Source of the DNA: Verrucomicrobiales bacterium
GTDB lineage: Bacteria > Verrucomicrobiota > Verrucomicrobiia > Verrucomicrobiales > DEV007
Assembly: GCA_013003335.1 (NCBI GenBank)
Contig: JABDJT010000207.1
Coordinates: 1 to 12,638 of the forward strand
Direction of reading: 5' to 3'
DNA: 12,638 nt
The position numbers were made by a program, and so were the translations under genes. Of the stretch, positions 1 to 5,765 are shown piece after piece. The number at the start of each line of letters is the position of its first letter. The first letter of the stretch is position 1. The notes under the pieces were generated by a model. That model was not told the origin of the DNA, did not search any database, and was given only the letters and a program-made list of their open reading frames with translations.

Positions 1-1
1 G

Positions 2-484
2 GTCCTGATCGCGGCAGAACCGGTATCAGGTCGGATTGTATGGATCAGCCTGCTGCCGGATAAACGCCGGAAAACGCAGAATACCGGCCTGGCGGAATTG
101 GAATCCCACTGGCAACCCGCCACTCTCCAATGCGGATTGAAAGACTGTCTCTCCCGAAAAACGGGCGACTGGATTTTCCAGGAAAAACAGGTGGGGCTGA
201 TGATGCGGGGCACGGAATTCCAGGTGTCAGTCTGGAAAAAGCTGGTGAAGGTCCCACGCGGCAAAACCACAACTTACTCCGACCTGGCCCGGCAGTTGAA
301 ACGCCCCGCCACCCACGCACGGGCTGTCGGGGCTGCGGTCGCGGCCAATACCGTTGCGGTGCTCGTCCCGTGTCACCGCGTCATCGGGAAAAACGGAAAT
401 CTGAGTGGATTTCGCTGGGGCGTGAACCGCAAACGGAAATTGCTGGATTGGGAACAGGACGGGATCCCGAATGCGGTCGTTTGA
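2..484 (+). CDS. Methylated-DNA--[protein]-cysteine S-methyltransferase (5' end outside window)
   Basis: Suicide DNA-repair protein that moves the alkyl group from O6-alkylguanine or O4-alkylthymine to its own cysteine. The visible 160 residues cover the end of the N-terminal ribonuclease-like domain and the whole DNA-binding methyltransferase domain. The catalytic PCHRVI motif has its Cys codon at 371-373. Upstream lies GTEFQVSVWKKL, then the helix-turn-helix with RAVGAA, and downstream SGFRWGVNRKRKLLDWE. The RWG..RK form is closer to Ada C-terminal domains than to Ogt, so it could be a stand-alone MGMT or the end of an Ada fusion. The frame is open back to the window edge. A TTG at 98 could be read as a start, but the 32 codons before it fit the N-terminal domain, so I call the gene truncated by the window. 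It stops 15 bp before the AKR gene, so co-transcription is possible. Confidence 0.9.
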   Translation, partial: VLIAAEPVSGRIVWISLLPDKRRKTQNTGLAELESHWQPATLQCGLKDCLSRKTGDWIFQEKQVGLMMRGTEFQVSVWKKLVKVPRGKTTTYSDLARQLKRPATHARAVGAAVAANTVAVLVPCHRVIGKNGNLSGFRWGVNRKRKLLDWEQDGIPNAVV

Positions 485-499
485 CGGACAGAATATTGA

Positions 500-1648
500 A
501 TGGCATCAGTCTTCAAAAACACGATGACGATGAATCCCACGAAAACAGCTTTTGGAACCTGGAGCGGCGGCCGGTATATGCACTTTGGCGAACGAATGGA
601 AGAAGCCGATCTGGAAAACCTGATACGCCAGGCCTATGAAGACGGCGTCCGGACATTTCTTACGGCGGACGTTTACGGCGTCGGAAAAGCAGAGGAAATG
701 CTGGCCCGTGCTCTGAAAGACATCGACCGGGATACCTACTGCCTGGTCGGGATGGTCGGACATGACATTTATGAAGGTCAGCGGGCCGGGTCCCGTGGCT
801 ACGCGCGATTTACCCACCCGGATTTGCGGGACGAAAGCGGATACGCGGAGTATTTGAAAACAGCCGCGGAAAAGTCGCTTGAGCGATGCGGCACAGACCG
901 ATTTGATCTCATCATGCTGCACAACCCGGACTCCATCGGGTATTCGAGCGCAGCAGTGTGGGAAGGCATGCGCGGATTGAAAGACGCAGGATTGACCGGC
1001 CTGACCGGGATCGCCCCGGGGCCGGCAAATGGATTCACCATCGACATGGCGCACTGCATCGAGCAATTCCACGAAGACATCGACTGGGCGATGATCATTT
1101 TGAATCCGATGGAACCCTGGCCGGGCCGGTACGTATTGCCGATTGCGAATGAATTCAAAGTCGATGTGATCACCCGGGTTGTGGATTACGGCGGGATTTT
1201 TCACGATGACGTGAAGCCGAATCACTTTTTTAAAGACGGAGACCACCGGACTTACCGGATGGAAGGCTGGATCGAGCAGGGAAATGAAAAGCTCGAAAAA
1301 ATGCGTCCGATCGCAGAGGCCCACGGACTGACGATGCTGCAACTGGCCTGCGTCTGGAATTTGAATCAGCCTCCCGTGAAATGCGTCGCTCCGACCTTTA
1401 TCCAGGAAGCCGGTGAAAACGCCAAATGCGTTCAGGATAAAGTCGCTGAAATGGCTCAATTGCCGGACGTCACCTTCTCCAACGAGGAGATGGAAACCAT
1501 CCTCGAAATCGGTAACAACGAAGGTTGCATGATGCTGAAAGGAGCCAGCACACGGCACGAAGGAATTGAACCACAGCCGGATCACTGGCCGATGCGGGAG
1601 GAACTGGTCCCGATCGCGGAAAAATGGAATTTGAATCCGGCGTGGTAG
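500..1648 (+). CDS. Aldo/keto reductase family protein with atypical active site
   Basis: 382 residues with the layout of an AKR TIM barrel: early FGTWSGG strand, TADVYGVGKAEEML, a SLERCGTDRFDLIMLHNPD segment, and a late barrel helix with LQLACVWNLNQPPVKCVAPT. AKRs normally reduce carbonyls with NAD(P)H using an Asp-Tyr-Lys-His tetrad. Here Tyr59 and His141 are in place. The position five residues before Tyr59, normally Asp, is Leu54, and the strand that normally ends in the catalytic Lys reads LVGMVGHD, with Met near residue 85. It may therefore be a specialised or non-oxidoreductase member; substrate unknown. In-frame ATGs at 500, 524 and 530 are all possible starts; none has a convincing ribosome-binding site, and the barrel itself begins after the one at 530. 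It follows the methyltransferase gene by 15 bp. Family assignment is firm; activity is not. Confidence 0.85.
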   Translation: MASVFKNTMTMNPTKTAFGTWSGGRYMHFGERMEEADLENLIRQAYEDGVRTFLTADVYGVGKAEEMLARALKDIDRDTYCLVGMVGHDIYEGQRAGSRGYARFTHPDLRDESGYAEYLKTAAEKSLERCGTDRFDLIMLHNPDSIGYSSAAVWEGMRGLKDAGLTGLTGIAPGPANGFTIDMAHCIEQFHEDIDWAMIILNPMEPWPGRYVLPIANEFKVDVITRVVDYGGIFHDDVKPNHFFKDGDHRTYRMEGWIEQGNEKLEKMRPIAEAHGLTMLQLACVWNLNQPPVKCVAPTFIQEAGENAKCVQDKVAEMAQLPDVTFSNEEMETILEIGNNEGCMMLKGASTRHEGIEPQPDHWPMREELVPIAEKWNLNPAW

Positions 1649-1654
1649 TGGCCT

Positions 1655-1685
1655 ATCACGTGATCAAGTGCCTTCGCAAATTGCG
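1655..1685. promoter_or_regulatory. Two short palindromes upstream of the GAF gene
   Basis: The 81-bp gap between the AKR and GAF genes holds a perfect 10-bp palindrome, ATCACGTGAT (1655-1664), and a perfect inverted repeat, CGCAA-A-TTGCG (1675-1685). Both lie just upstream of the putative GAF promoter. They could be operator sites or part of the AKR transcript end. No T-run follows them, so an intrinsic terminator is unlikely. Function is a guess. Confidence 0.25.
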
Positions 1686-1691
1686 TCGCAC

Positions 1692-1720
1692 TCGACGAAT
1701 CGAAATTTCTCGGCTACTTT
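1692..1720 (+). promoter_or_regulatory. Putative sigma-70-type promoter for the GAF gene
   Basis: TCGACG at 1692-1697 (4 of 6 matches to TTGACA), a 17-bp spacer, then TACTTT at 1715-1720 as a -10 element. The ATG follows at 1730, only nine bases after the -10, so the 5' leader would be very short or absent. This fits the lack of a Shine-Dalgarno sequence. Confidence 0.3.
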
Positions 1721-1729
1721 TCTATTGCA

Positions 1730-2410
1730 ATGCCAGCGGCCCGCCTGCCCGCAAACGAGACAAAACGCCTCTCCGCTCTGCATCACTATCGAATCCTCGA
1801 TACGGAGCCGGAAGATGCGTTTGATGACTTTGCGAGCCTTGCGGCCCACATTTGCGGGACTCCGATCGCTCTGATCAGCCTCATTGACCGGGATCGCCAG
1901 TGGTTCAAATCGCGCGTCGGACTTGAAGTGCAGGAAACCCATCGCGACCTCGCTTTCTGCGCTCATGCCATCCTTGACGATGCAACCCTGGTTGTTCAGG
2001 ACGCTCAAAACGACCTGCGCTTTTTTGACAATGCCCTGGTGACCGGAGATCCAAAAATCCGTTTCTATGCCGGCGCACTGCTCATGAGTGCTACCGGAAT
2101 GCCCCTCGGAACCATTTGCGCAATCGACACCAAACCGCGCACGCTCGATGAAAAGGGTGAGAAAGCCCTCGAAACTCTGGCCCGTCGGGTGATGGTTGAA
2201 ATGGAACTGCGGACAGCACGGCGGAGACCGCCTGGGAAATTGGGCGATGAACCCTCCCCCGAAACACACGCGATGTGCTCCCTTTGCTGCCGATTCCGCG
2301 AGCGCGACGGCTCATGGGTGCCGCCGGTAGATTTCCTGGAAAAACGGTTCGGAATCAAGTCAACGCACCGAATTTGCAAAGACTGCCTGGCCAATCGCCT
2401 CGGTCTCTGA
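1730..2410 (+). CDS. GAF domain sensor protein with C-terminal four-cysteine tail
   Basis: 226 residues, soluble, no signal peptide. Residues about 5-165 are a GAF domain of the kind found at the N-terminus of many sensor kinases and diguanylate cyclases: NETKRLSALHHYRILDT, then ALISLIDRDRQWFKS, AFCAHAI, RFYAGALL and LGTICAID. There is no kinase, GGDEF, EAL or other output domain. The C-terminal 45 residues instead carry Cys183/Cys186 and Cys216/Cys219 flanking RERDGSWVPPVDFLEKRFG. This resembles the CSxCkkIRdedGxW...CpdC tail seen after the output domains of some two-component proteins and could bind zinc. The protein may signal through partner contacts. The start is placed at the ATG at 1730, where the GAF homology begins; no ribosome-binding site is visible. 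A hairpin with a T-run follows the stop codon. Confidence 0.82.
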   Translation: MPAARLPANETKRLSALHHYRILDTEPEDAFDDFASLAAHICGTPIALISLIDRDRQWFKSRVGLEVQETHRDLAFCAHAILDDATLVVQDAQNDLRFFDNALVTGDPKIRFYAGALLMSATGMPLGTICAIDTKPRTLDEKGEKALETLARRVMVEMELRTARRRPPGKLGDEPSPETHAMCSLCCRFRERDGSWVPPVDFLEKRFGIKSTHRICKDCLANRLGL

Positions 2411-2416
2411 GCGGAT

Positions 2417-2465
2417 TTGGCTTGAAACAGCCAACGGATCGGGGTTGTTCCCCCAATCCATTTTT
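2417..2465 (+). terminator. Hairpins with T-run after the GAF gene
   Basis: After the GAF stop there is a 6-bp inverted repeat, TTGGCT/AGCCAA (2417-2434), then a second stem-loop at 2436-2459: GGAT and GGGG pair with CCCC and ATCC around TTGTT. It is followed by ATTTTT (2460-2465). This has the form of an intrinsic terminator, but its T-run ends only ten bases before the folE2 ATG, so it could also attenuate folE2. The GGGGTTGTTC portion resembles the stem-loop after folE2. Confidence 0.45.
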
Positions 2466-2475
2466 CTCCTTCCGG

Positions 2476-3261
2476 ATGCAGGAACTTACTGATACCCAAA
2501 ACGAACGGGACACCCGCAACATCGCGATCGATCGCGTCGGCGTAAAAAACCTGCGTTACCCCATTCTGATTCGCGATAAAGCCAACTCCGAGCAGAGCAC
2601 CGTCGCGACGGCTTCCCTGGCCGTCGATTTGCCGAAGGAGTACAAGGGCACTCACATGAGCCGTTTCGTCGAAGTGCTCAATGCACACGGCCCTGTGCTC
2701 GATGTACACTCCATTTCCGCAATCCCTGCCGAATTGCTTGAACGCCTCGATGCCCAGCGCGCTCACATCGAGTTTCGCTTTCCCTTTTTCCTGAACAAAC
2801 CTGCGCCCGTCACCGGAAAAGAGGGCCTCCTCGATTACGAAGTGTCCTTTGAGGTGGATCACACGAGGGACAACACAGACTTCAAAGTCACCGTCTTCGT
2901 GCCGGTCACGACCCTCTGTCCCTGTTCCAAGGCGATTTCCGCCCGCGGAGCCCACAATCAACGGGGAATTGTCACCTATTCCGTCCGGTTTCGTGACGAG
3001 CCGGTTTGGATCGAAGATCTGATTCAGTTGGTGGAAAAGAGCGCCAGTTGTGAACTTTACAGCCTTCTCAAGCGGCCAGACGAAAAGCATGTCACCGAGC
3101 AGGCCTACGACAATCCCGTTTTTGTCGAAGACCTCGTCCGAAACGTTGCCGGCGCATCGGATGCCCACGACGCGATCACCTGGTACAAAGTCGAGGCCGA
3201 AAATTTCGAATCGATCCACAATCACAACGCATATGCCGTGATTGAAAAACACAGTTCCTGA
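2476..3261 (+). CDS. folE2: GTP cyclohydrolase FolE2 (type IB)
   Basis: 261 residues, the normal length for the family. It converts GTP to 7,8-dihydroneopterin triphosphate, the entry step to tetrahydrofolate and to queuosine-type deazapurines, in the cytoplasm. FolE2 is the alternative to zinc-dependent FolE and accepts other metals such as Mn or Fe. Diagnostic features are visible: VTTLCPCSKAIS with the metal-binding Cys148, GAHNQRG with His160, and the late YDNPVFVEDLVR segment with the conserved Glu. Family members often read CPCSKEIS; here the Glu is Ala. The open frame runs back to 2275, but that stretch overlaps the GAF gene and is unlike FolE2. The ATG at 2476 gives the expected N-terminus (MQELTDTQNERD). 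No Shine-Dalgarno is visible. folE2 sits 68 bp upstream of glxK on the same strand. Confidence 0.95.
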   Translation: MQELTDTQNERDTRNIAIDRVGVKNLRYPILIRDKANSEQSTVATASLAVDLPKEYKGTHMSRFVEVLNAHGPVLDVHSISAIPAELLERLDAQRAHIEFRFPFFLNKPAPVTGKEGLLDYEVSFEVDHTRDNTDFKVTVFVPVTTLCPCSKAISARGAHNQRGIVTYSVRFRDEPVWIEDLIQLVEKSASCELYSLLKRPDEKHVTEQAYDNPVFVEDLVRNVAGASDAHDAITWYKVEAENFESIHNHNAYAVIEKHSS

Positions 3262-3269
3262 AACGGGAC

Positions 3270-3315
3270 GAATCAACAGGGGCTGTTCGCCAAACCTACC
3301 CTGTTTGTTTGTTCC
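3270..3315 (+). terminator. Stem-loop after folE2 (member of a repeated hairpin family)
   Basis: AACAGGG at 3275-3281 can pair with CCCTGTT at 3299-3305 across a 17-base loop. The right arm is followed by a T-rich stretch (TGTTTGTTCC). It lies nine bases after the folE2 stop and ends shortly before the glxK ATG. The sequence closely resembles the stem-loops at 10330-10383 and 11561-11598 when all are read in the direction of transcription. It is a terminator-like element; the loop is long and the T-run is interrupted. Confidence 0.4.
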
Positions 3316-3329
3316 GGGCCCCGACACAC

Positions 3330-4430
3330 ATGCGGATTCTGATTTCTCCCGACAAGTTCAAAGGGTCCATGACCGCGAGCGAAGTGGCCGGCGGATTGGC
3401 GGATTTTTTTCAGGAGCAGGGTCACGAAACGGCAGTCCTGCCGATCGCGGACGGTGGCGAAGGAACGGCCCGGGTTTTGTGTGACGCTCTTGGCGGATCG
3501 ATGGAATCGGCAACGGTCAGCGACCCTCTCGGCCGACCGGTGGAGGCGGAATTCGCCGTCGCCGGAAAAGTCGCGATCCTGGAGATGAGCCAGGCATCCG
3601 GCCTTTGGCGGCTGACCCGTGACGAACTGGATCCCTGGAAAGCATCCACATTTGGGACGGGCGAATTGATTCGTTCGGCGGCGGAACGTTTTTCCGTCGA
3701 AAAAATTGTCATCGGGATCGGTGGAAGTGCGACGAATGACGGAGGCACCGGCATGGCGCAGGCTCTCGGAATCCGATTCCCGGGGGCTGACTCGATCCCG
3801 GCGGATCTCACGTCAGCGACCGGGATCGATTTCACCCATGCAGAGGAATTTCCTGAAATCGAAGTGGCCTGCGACGTGGAAAACCCCCTGCTCGGGGAAA
3901 ATGGCGCCAGTCGGGTTTATGGCCCGCAGAAAGGGATTCGCGAAGGCGATTTTGAGCAGCACGAAGACCGACTTTGTCACCTGGTCCAAATGCTGGGCTC
4001 TGCCGGTCAGAAGTTGGCAGACCAACCCGGCTCCGGCGCTGCGGGTGGACTCGGATTTGGACTGATGGCATTTTGCGGAGCGCAATTGAAACCGGGTTTT
4101 GATCTCGTTGCAGATCTCCTGGAACTCGAAATCGCTGTGGCGAATTGTGATCTTGTAATAACCGGGGAAGGGAATCTGGATCGTCAAACACTGCAAGGGA
4201 AGGGTCCTCACGGCGTAGCCCGGATGGCACGCAGGCTGGGAAAACGGATTATCGCGGTGGTGGGTGGCACGGACCAGTCCGATGAAGTGGCGCGGGAATT
4301 TGATGCCGTCGTTTCGGTCCCTCCGCACGGGATGCCCGTCGAAGAAGCGATGCAAAGGGGGCCCGCGCTATTGCGTGAGGATGAATTTCGGCAAGCGCTG
4401 ACCGGTCAGATTGCCGAATTAGGGGCCTGA
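3330..4430 (+). CDS. glxK: Glycerate kinase (GlxK/GarK family)
   Basis: 366 residues, close to the usual 370-380. It phosphorylates D-glycerate with ATP (most members of this fold give 2-phosphoglycerate), feeding glyoxylate, tartronate or serine breakdown products into glycolysis. Visible signatures are ISPDKFKGSMTASEVA at the N-terminus, PIADGGEGTA, the glycine-rich IGIGGSATNDGGTGMAQALG, PQKG, a GAAGGLGFG segment, and VITGEGNLDRQTLQGKGP near the C-terminus. The frame is open from 3309, but family members begin MRI(L/V)ISPDKFKGS, so I use the ATG at 3330. There is no ribosome-binding site. It ends one base before the stop codon of the convergent small membrane protein gene. No glyoxylate carboligase or tartronate reductase gene lies beside it here. 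Confidence 0.95.
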   Translation: MRILISPDKFKGSMTASEVAGGLADFFQEQGHETAVLPIADGGEGTARVLCDALGGSMESATVSDPLGRPVEAEFAVAGKVAILEMSQASGLWRLTRDELDPWKASTFGTGELIRSAAERFSVEKIVIGIGGSATNDGGTGMAQALGIRFPGADSIPADLTSATGIDFTHAEEFPEIEVACDVENPLLGENGASRVYGPQKGIREGDFEQHEDRLCHLVQMLGSAGQKLADQPGSGAAGGLGFGLMAFCGAQLKPGFDLVADLLELEIAVANCDLVITGEGNLDRQTLQGKGPHGVARMARRLGKRIIAVVGGTDQSDEVAREFDAVVSVPPHGMPVEEAMQRGPALLREDEFRQALTGQIAELGA

Positions 4431-4437
4431 GTCAGGC
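4425..4437. other. Palindrome spanning two convergent stop codons
   Basis: GCCTGA-G-TCAGGC is a perfect 13-bp inverted repeat. Its left arm contains the glxK stop (TGA, 4428-4430) and its right arm the stop of the convergent small membrane protein gene (TCA, 4432-4434). As RNA it could only form a four-pair stem with a five-base loop, and there is no T-run, so it is at best a weak terminator. Confidence 0.2.
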
Positions 4438-4728
4438 AGTTGCTTCGCCTTTCCGTCGCCGACGCTCCAGCTTGCGCTCTTTCTTGTAGCTGGCGTAAAT
4501 GGCCGAGCCGATCAAATAAACGTGCCTGAAGGACTTGCGGAGTATGAAATGGATGACGACTGCCGGGATTACCCCGATTCCAAAGGCTTGCCCAAAACCT
4601 GAAACATAACGAGTTCCGTTGGGGGCCAATAAATCGAAACCAAACCCTACAACAAACGGGATTGTTATCGTAATCACCCACATCAGGATGAATTGAACCT
4701 GCGCTGATCTGTAAATACCCTCATTCAT
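4432..4728 (-). CDS. Small two-helix membrane protein, function unknown
   Basis: 98 residues; I do not recognise a family. Two hydrophobic stretches are visible, about residues 11-30 (FILMWVITITIPFVVGFG) and 43-63 (GFGQAFGIGVIPAVVIHFIL), followed by a short semi-hydrophobic piece and a strongly basic tail (KKERKLERRRRK). Two helices with a positive C-terminus suggest an inner-membrane hairpin with both ends in the cytoplasm. The frame is open upstream to 4869, but that part overlaps the FGE gene and is rich in Arg, so the ATG at 4728 is preferred. It lies 64 bp after the FGE gene on the same strand and may be the last gene of the dacB-FGE unit. Its coding status rests on frame length, hydropathy and tight packing with glxK. 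Confidence 0.6.
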   Translation of the reverse strand: MNEGIYRSAQVQFILMWVITITIPFVVGFGFDLLAPNGTRYVSGFGQAFGIGVIPAVVIHFILRKSFRHVYLIGSAIYASYKKERKLERRRRKGEATA

Positions 4729-4792
4729 GCTCGGCGAATCTTGTGCCGTTTTTGAGCCAATTTCGTCAAGCCTATTCGGGAAAAACCGATAG

Positions 4793-5758
4793 TTATTTCG
4801 ACATTGCACAGCGGAAACCGGTGTGACAAGTCGACGAATCCGGCGTGTTCGACGATCTGGCTCCCACACGGTATCGATTGCAATACGACACGTGGCATAA
4901 AAAGGAGCCGCCCCGGATCACGTTTCCGTTTCCCGACTCCGGCCCGGAAGGATTGGTGAGGTCAGCTGTGCGATGCCAGGTCGGGCTGAACCGGTCTGAA
5001 ACCCATTCCCAGACATTTCCCGCCACGTTGTAGAGTCCAAACCCGTTAGCGGGGAAACTTTTTGCCGGAGCTATTGCTGTGTAACCGTCTTCGCCTGTGT
5101 CCTCCCGGGGAAATTCGCCCTGCCAGATATTGCAACGATGTTTGCCGTTCGGCGTCAATTCGTCGCCCCAGGGATAGATTGCCTGTTCCAGGCCACCGCG
5201 GGCCGCATATTCCCATTCTGCTTCGGTGGGAAGCCGTTTCCCGGCCCATGCGGCATACGTGGCCGCGTCATTCCAGGATACGTGCACGACAGGGTGGTCC
5301 ATTCGTTTCCGGATATTTGTGCCGGGACCACCCGGCTTCCGCCAATCGCCCTTATCAACTTTTGCCCACCACGGCAGCCCCTGCACCGTGACCATTTCGA
5401 GGTGTTTTTGGTGGGCCTTCGGAATTTGATTCAAAAACACAAACGACCAGCCGAAGCGTTCCGCCTCGGTCTGGTATCCAGTCTCCGCGATAAATGTTTC
5501 AAAATCAGAATTCGTCACGCAAGTTCGGTCAATCCAAAACGGATCCAGCGTGACTTCGCGAACCGGTCCTTCGCCGTCAGCCTCCCACGTTTCAGGGCCT
5601 TCGGCCCCCATTAGAAATTGTCCGCCTTCGAGTTCAACCATGCCTTCCCGGCTGCCTGCGTTTGGTGAAACCGGGATCTCTCCAGCCGGTTCGATTGGAC
5701 CGACCCCTTCCCTGTCCGCCGACGGTGTGCAACATGCTTTCTTTTCTCCGGACTCCAT
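4793..5758 (-). CDS. Formylglycine-generating enzyme (sulfatase-modifying factor)
   Basis: 321 residues of the SUMF1/FGE type. FGE oxidises the cysteine of a CxPxR motif in type I sulfatases to formylglycine, making them active. It is a true FGE rather than a distant FGE-sulfatase-domain protein: the C-terminal block GGSFLCHVSYCNRYRVGA carries the active-site pair Cys288 (codon 4897-4895) and Cys293 (4882-4880), and is followed by SSNTPDSSTCHTGFRCA. Earlier motifs are FLMG, PTEAEWEYAARGG, YPWGDE and AGNVWEWVSD. No signal peptide is obvious; the first 38 residues are a low-similarity leader that contains ACCTPSADR. It starts 7 bp after the dacB stop on the same strand, with no ribosome-binding site, so it is probably co-transcribed. 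No sulfatase gene is present here; in these phyla the targets are usually scattered across the genome. Confidence 0.93.
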   Translation of the reverse strand: MESGEKKACCTPSADREGVGPIEPAGEIPVSPNAGSREGMVELEGGQFLMGAEGPETWEADGEGPVREVTLDPFWIDRTCVTNSDFETFIAETGYQTEAERFGWSFVFLNQIPKAHQKHLEMVTVQGLPWWAKVDKGDWRKPGGPGTNIRKRMDHPVVHVSWNDAATYAAWAGKRLPTEAEWEYAARGGLEQAIYPWGDELTPNGKHRCNIWQGEFPREDTGEDGYTAIAPAKSFPANGFGLYNVAGNVWEWVSDRFSPTWHRTADLTNPSGPESGNGNVIRGGSFLCHVSYCNRYRVGARSSNTPDSSTCHTGFRCAMSK

Positions 5759-5765
5759 TTTTGCT

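Noticed and set aside
98..100. TTG as the start of the methyltransferase
   Set aside because: The preceding 32 codons are open and resemble the N-terminal MGMT domain, so the real start is likely outside the window.
506..1585. 359-codon minus-strand open frame antisense to the AKR gene
   Set aside because: No family features, His/Arg/Pro-rich shadow translation, while the plus-strand AKR is clearly conserved.
2275..2475. Upstream extension of folE2
   Set aside because: Overlaps the end of the GAF gene and a hairpin; composition is unlike FolE2, which starts at 2476 at normal length.
2065..3327. 420-codon minus-strand open frame across folE2 and the GAF gene
   Set aside because: Antisense to two well-supported genes; the translation shows no recognisable domain and reflects GC-biased codon use.
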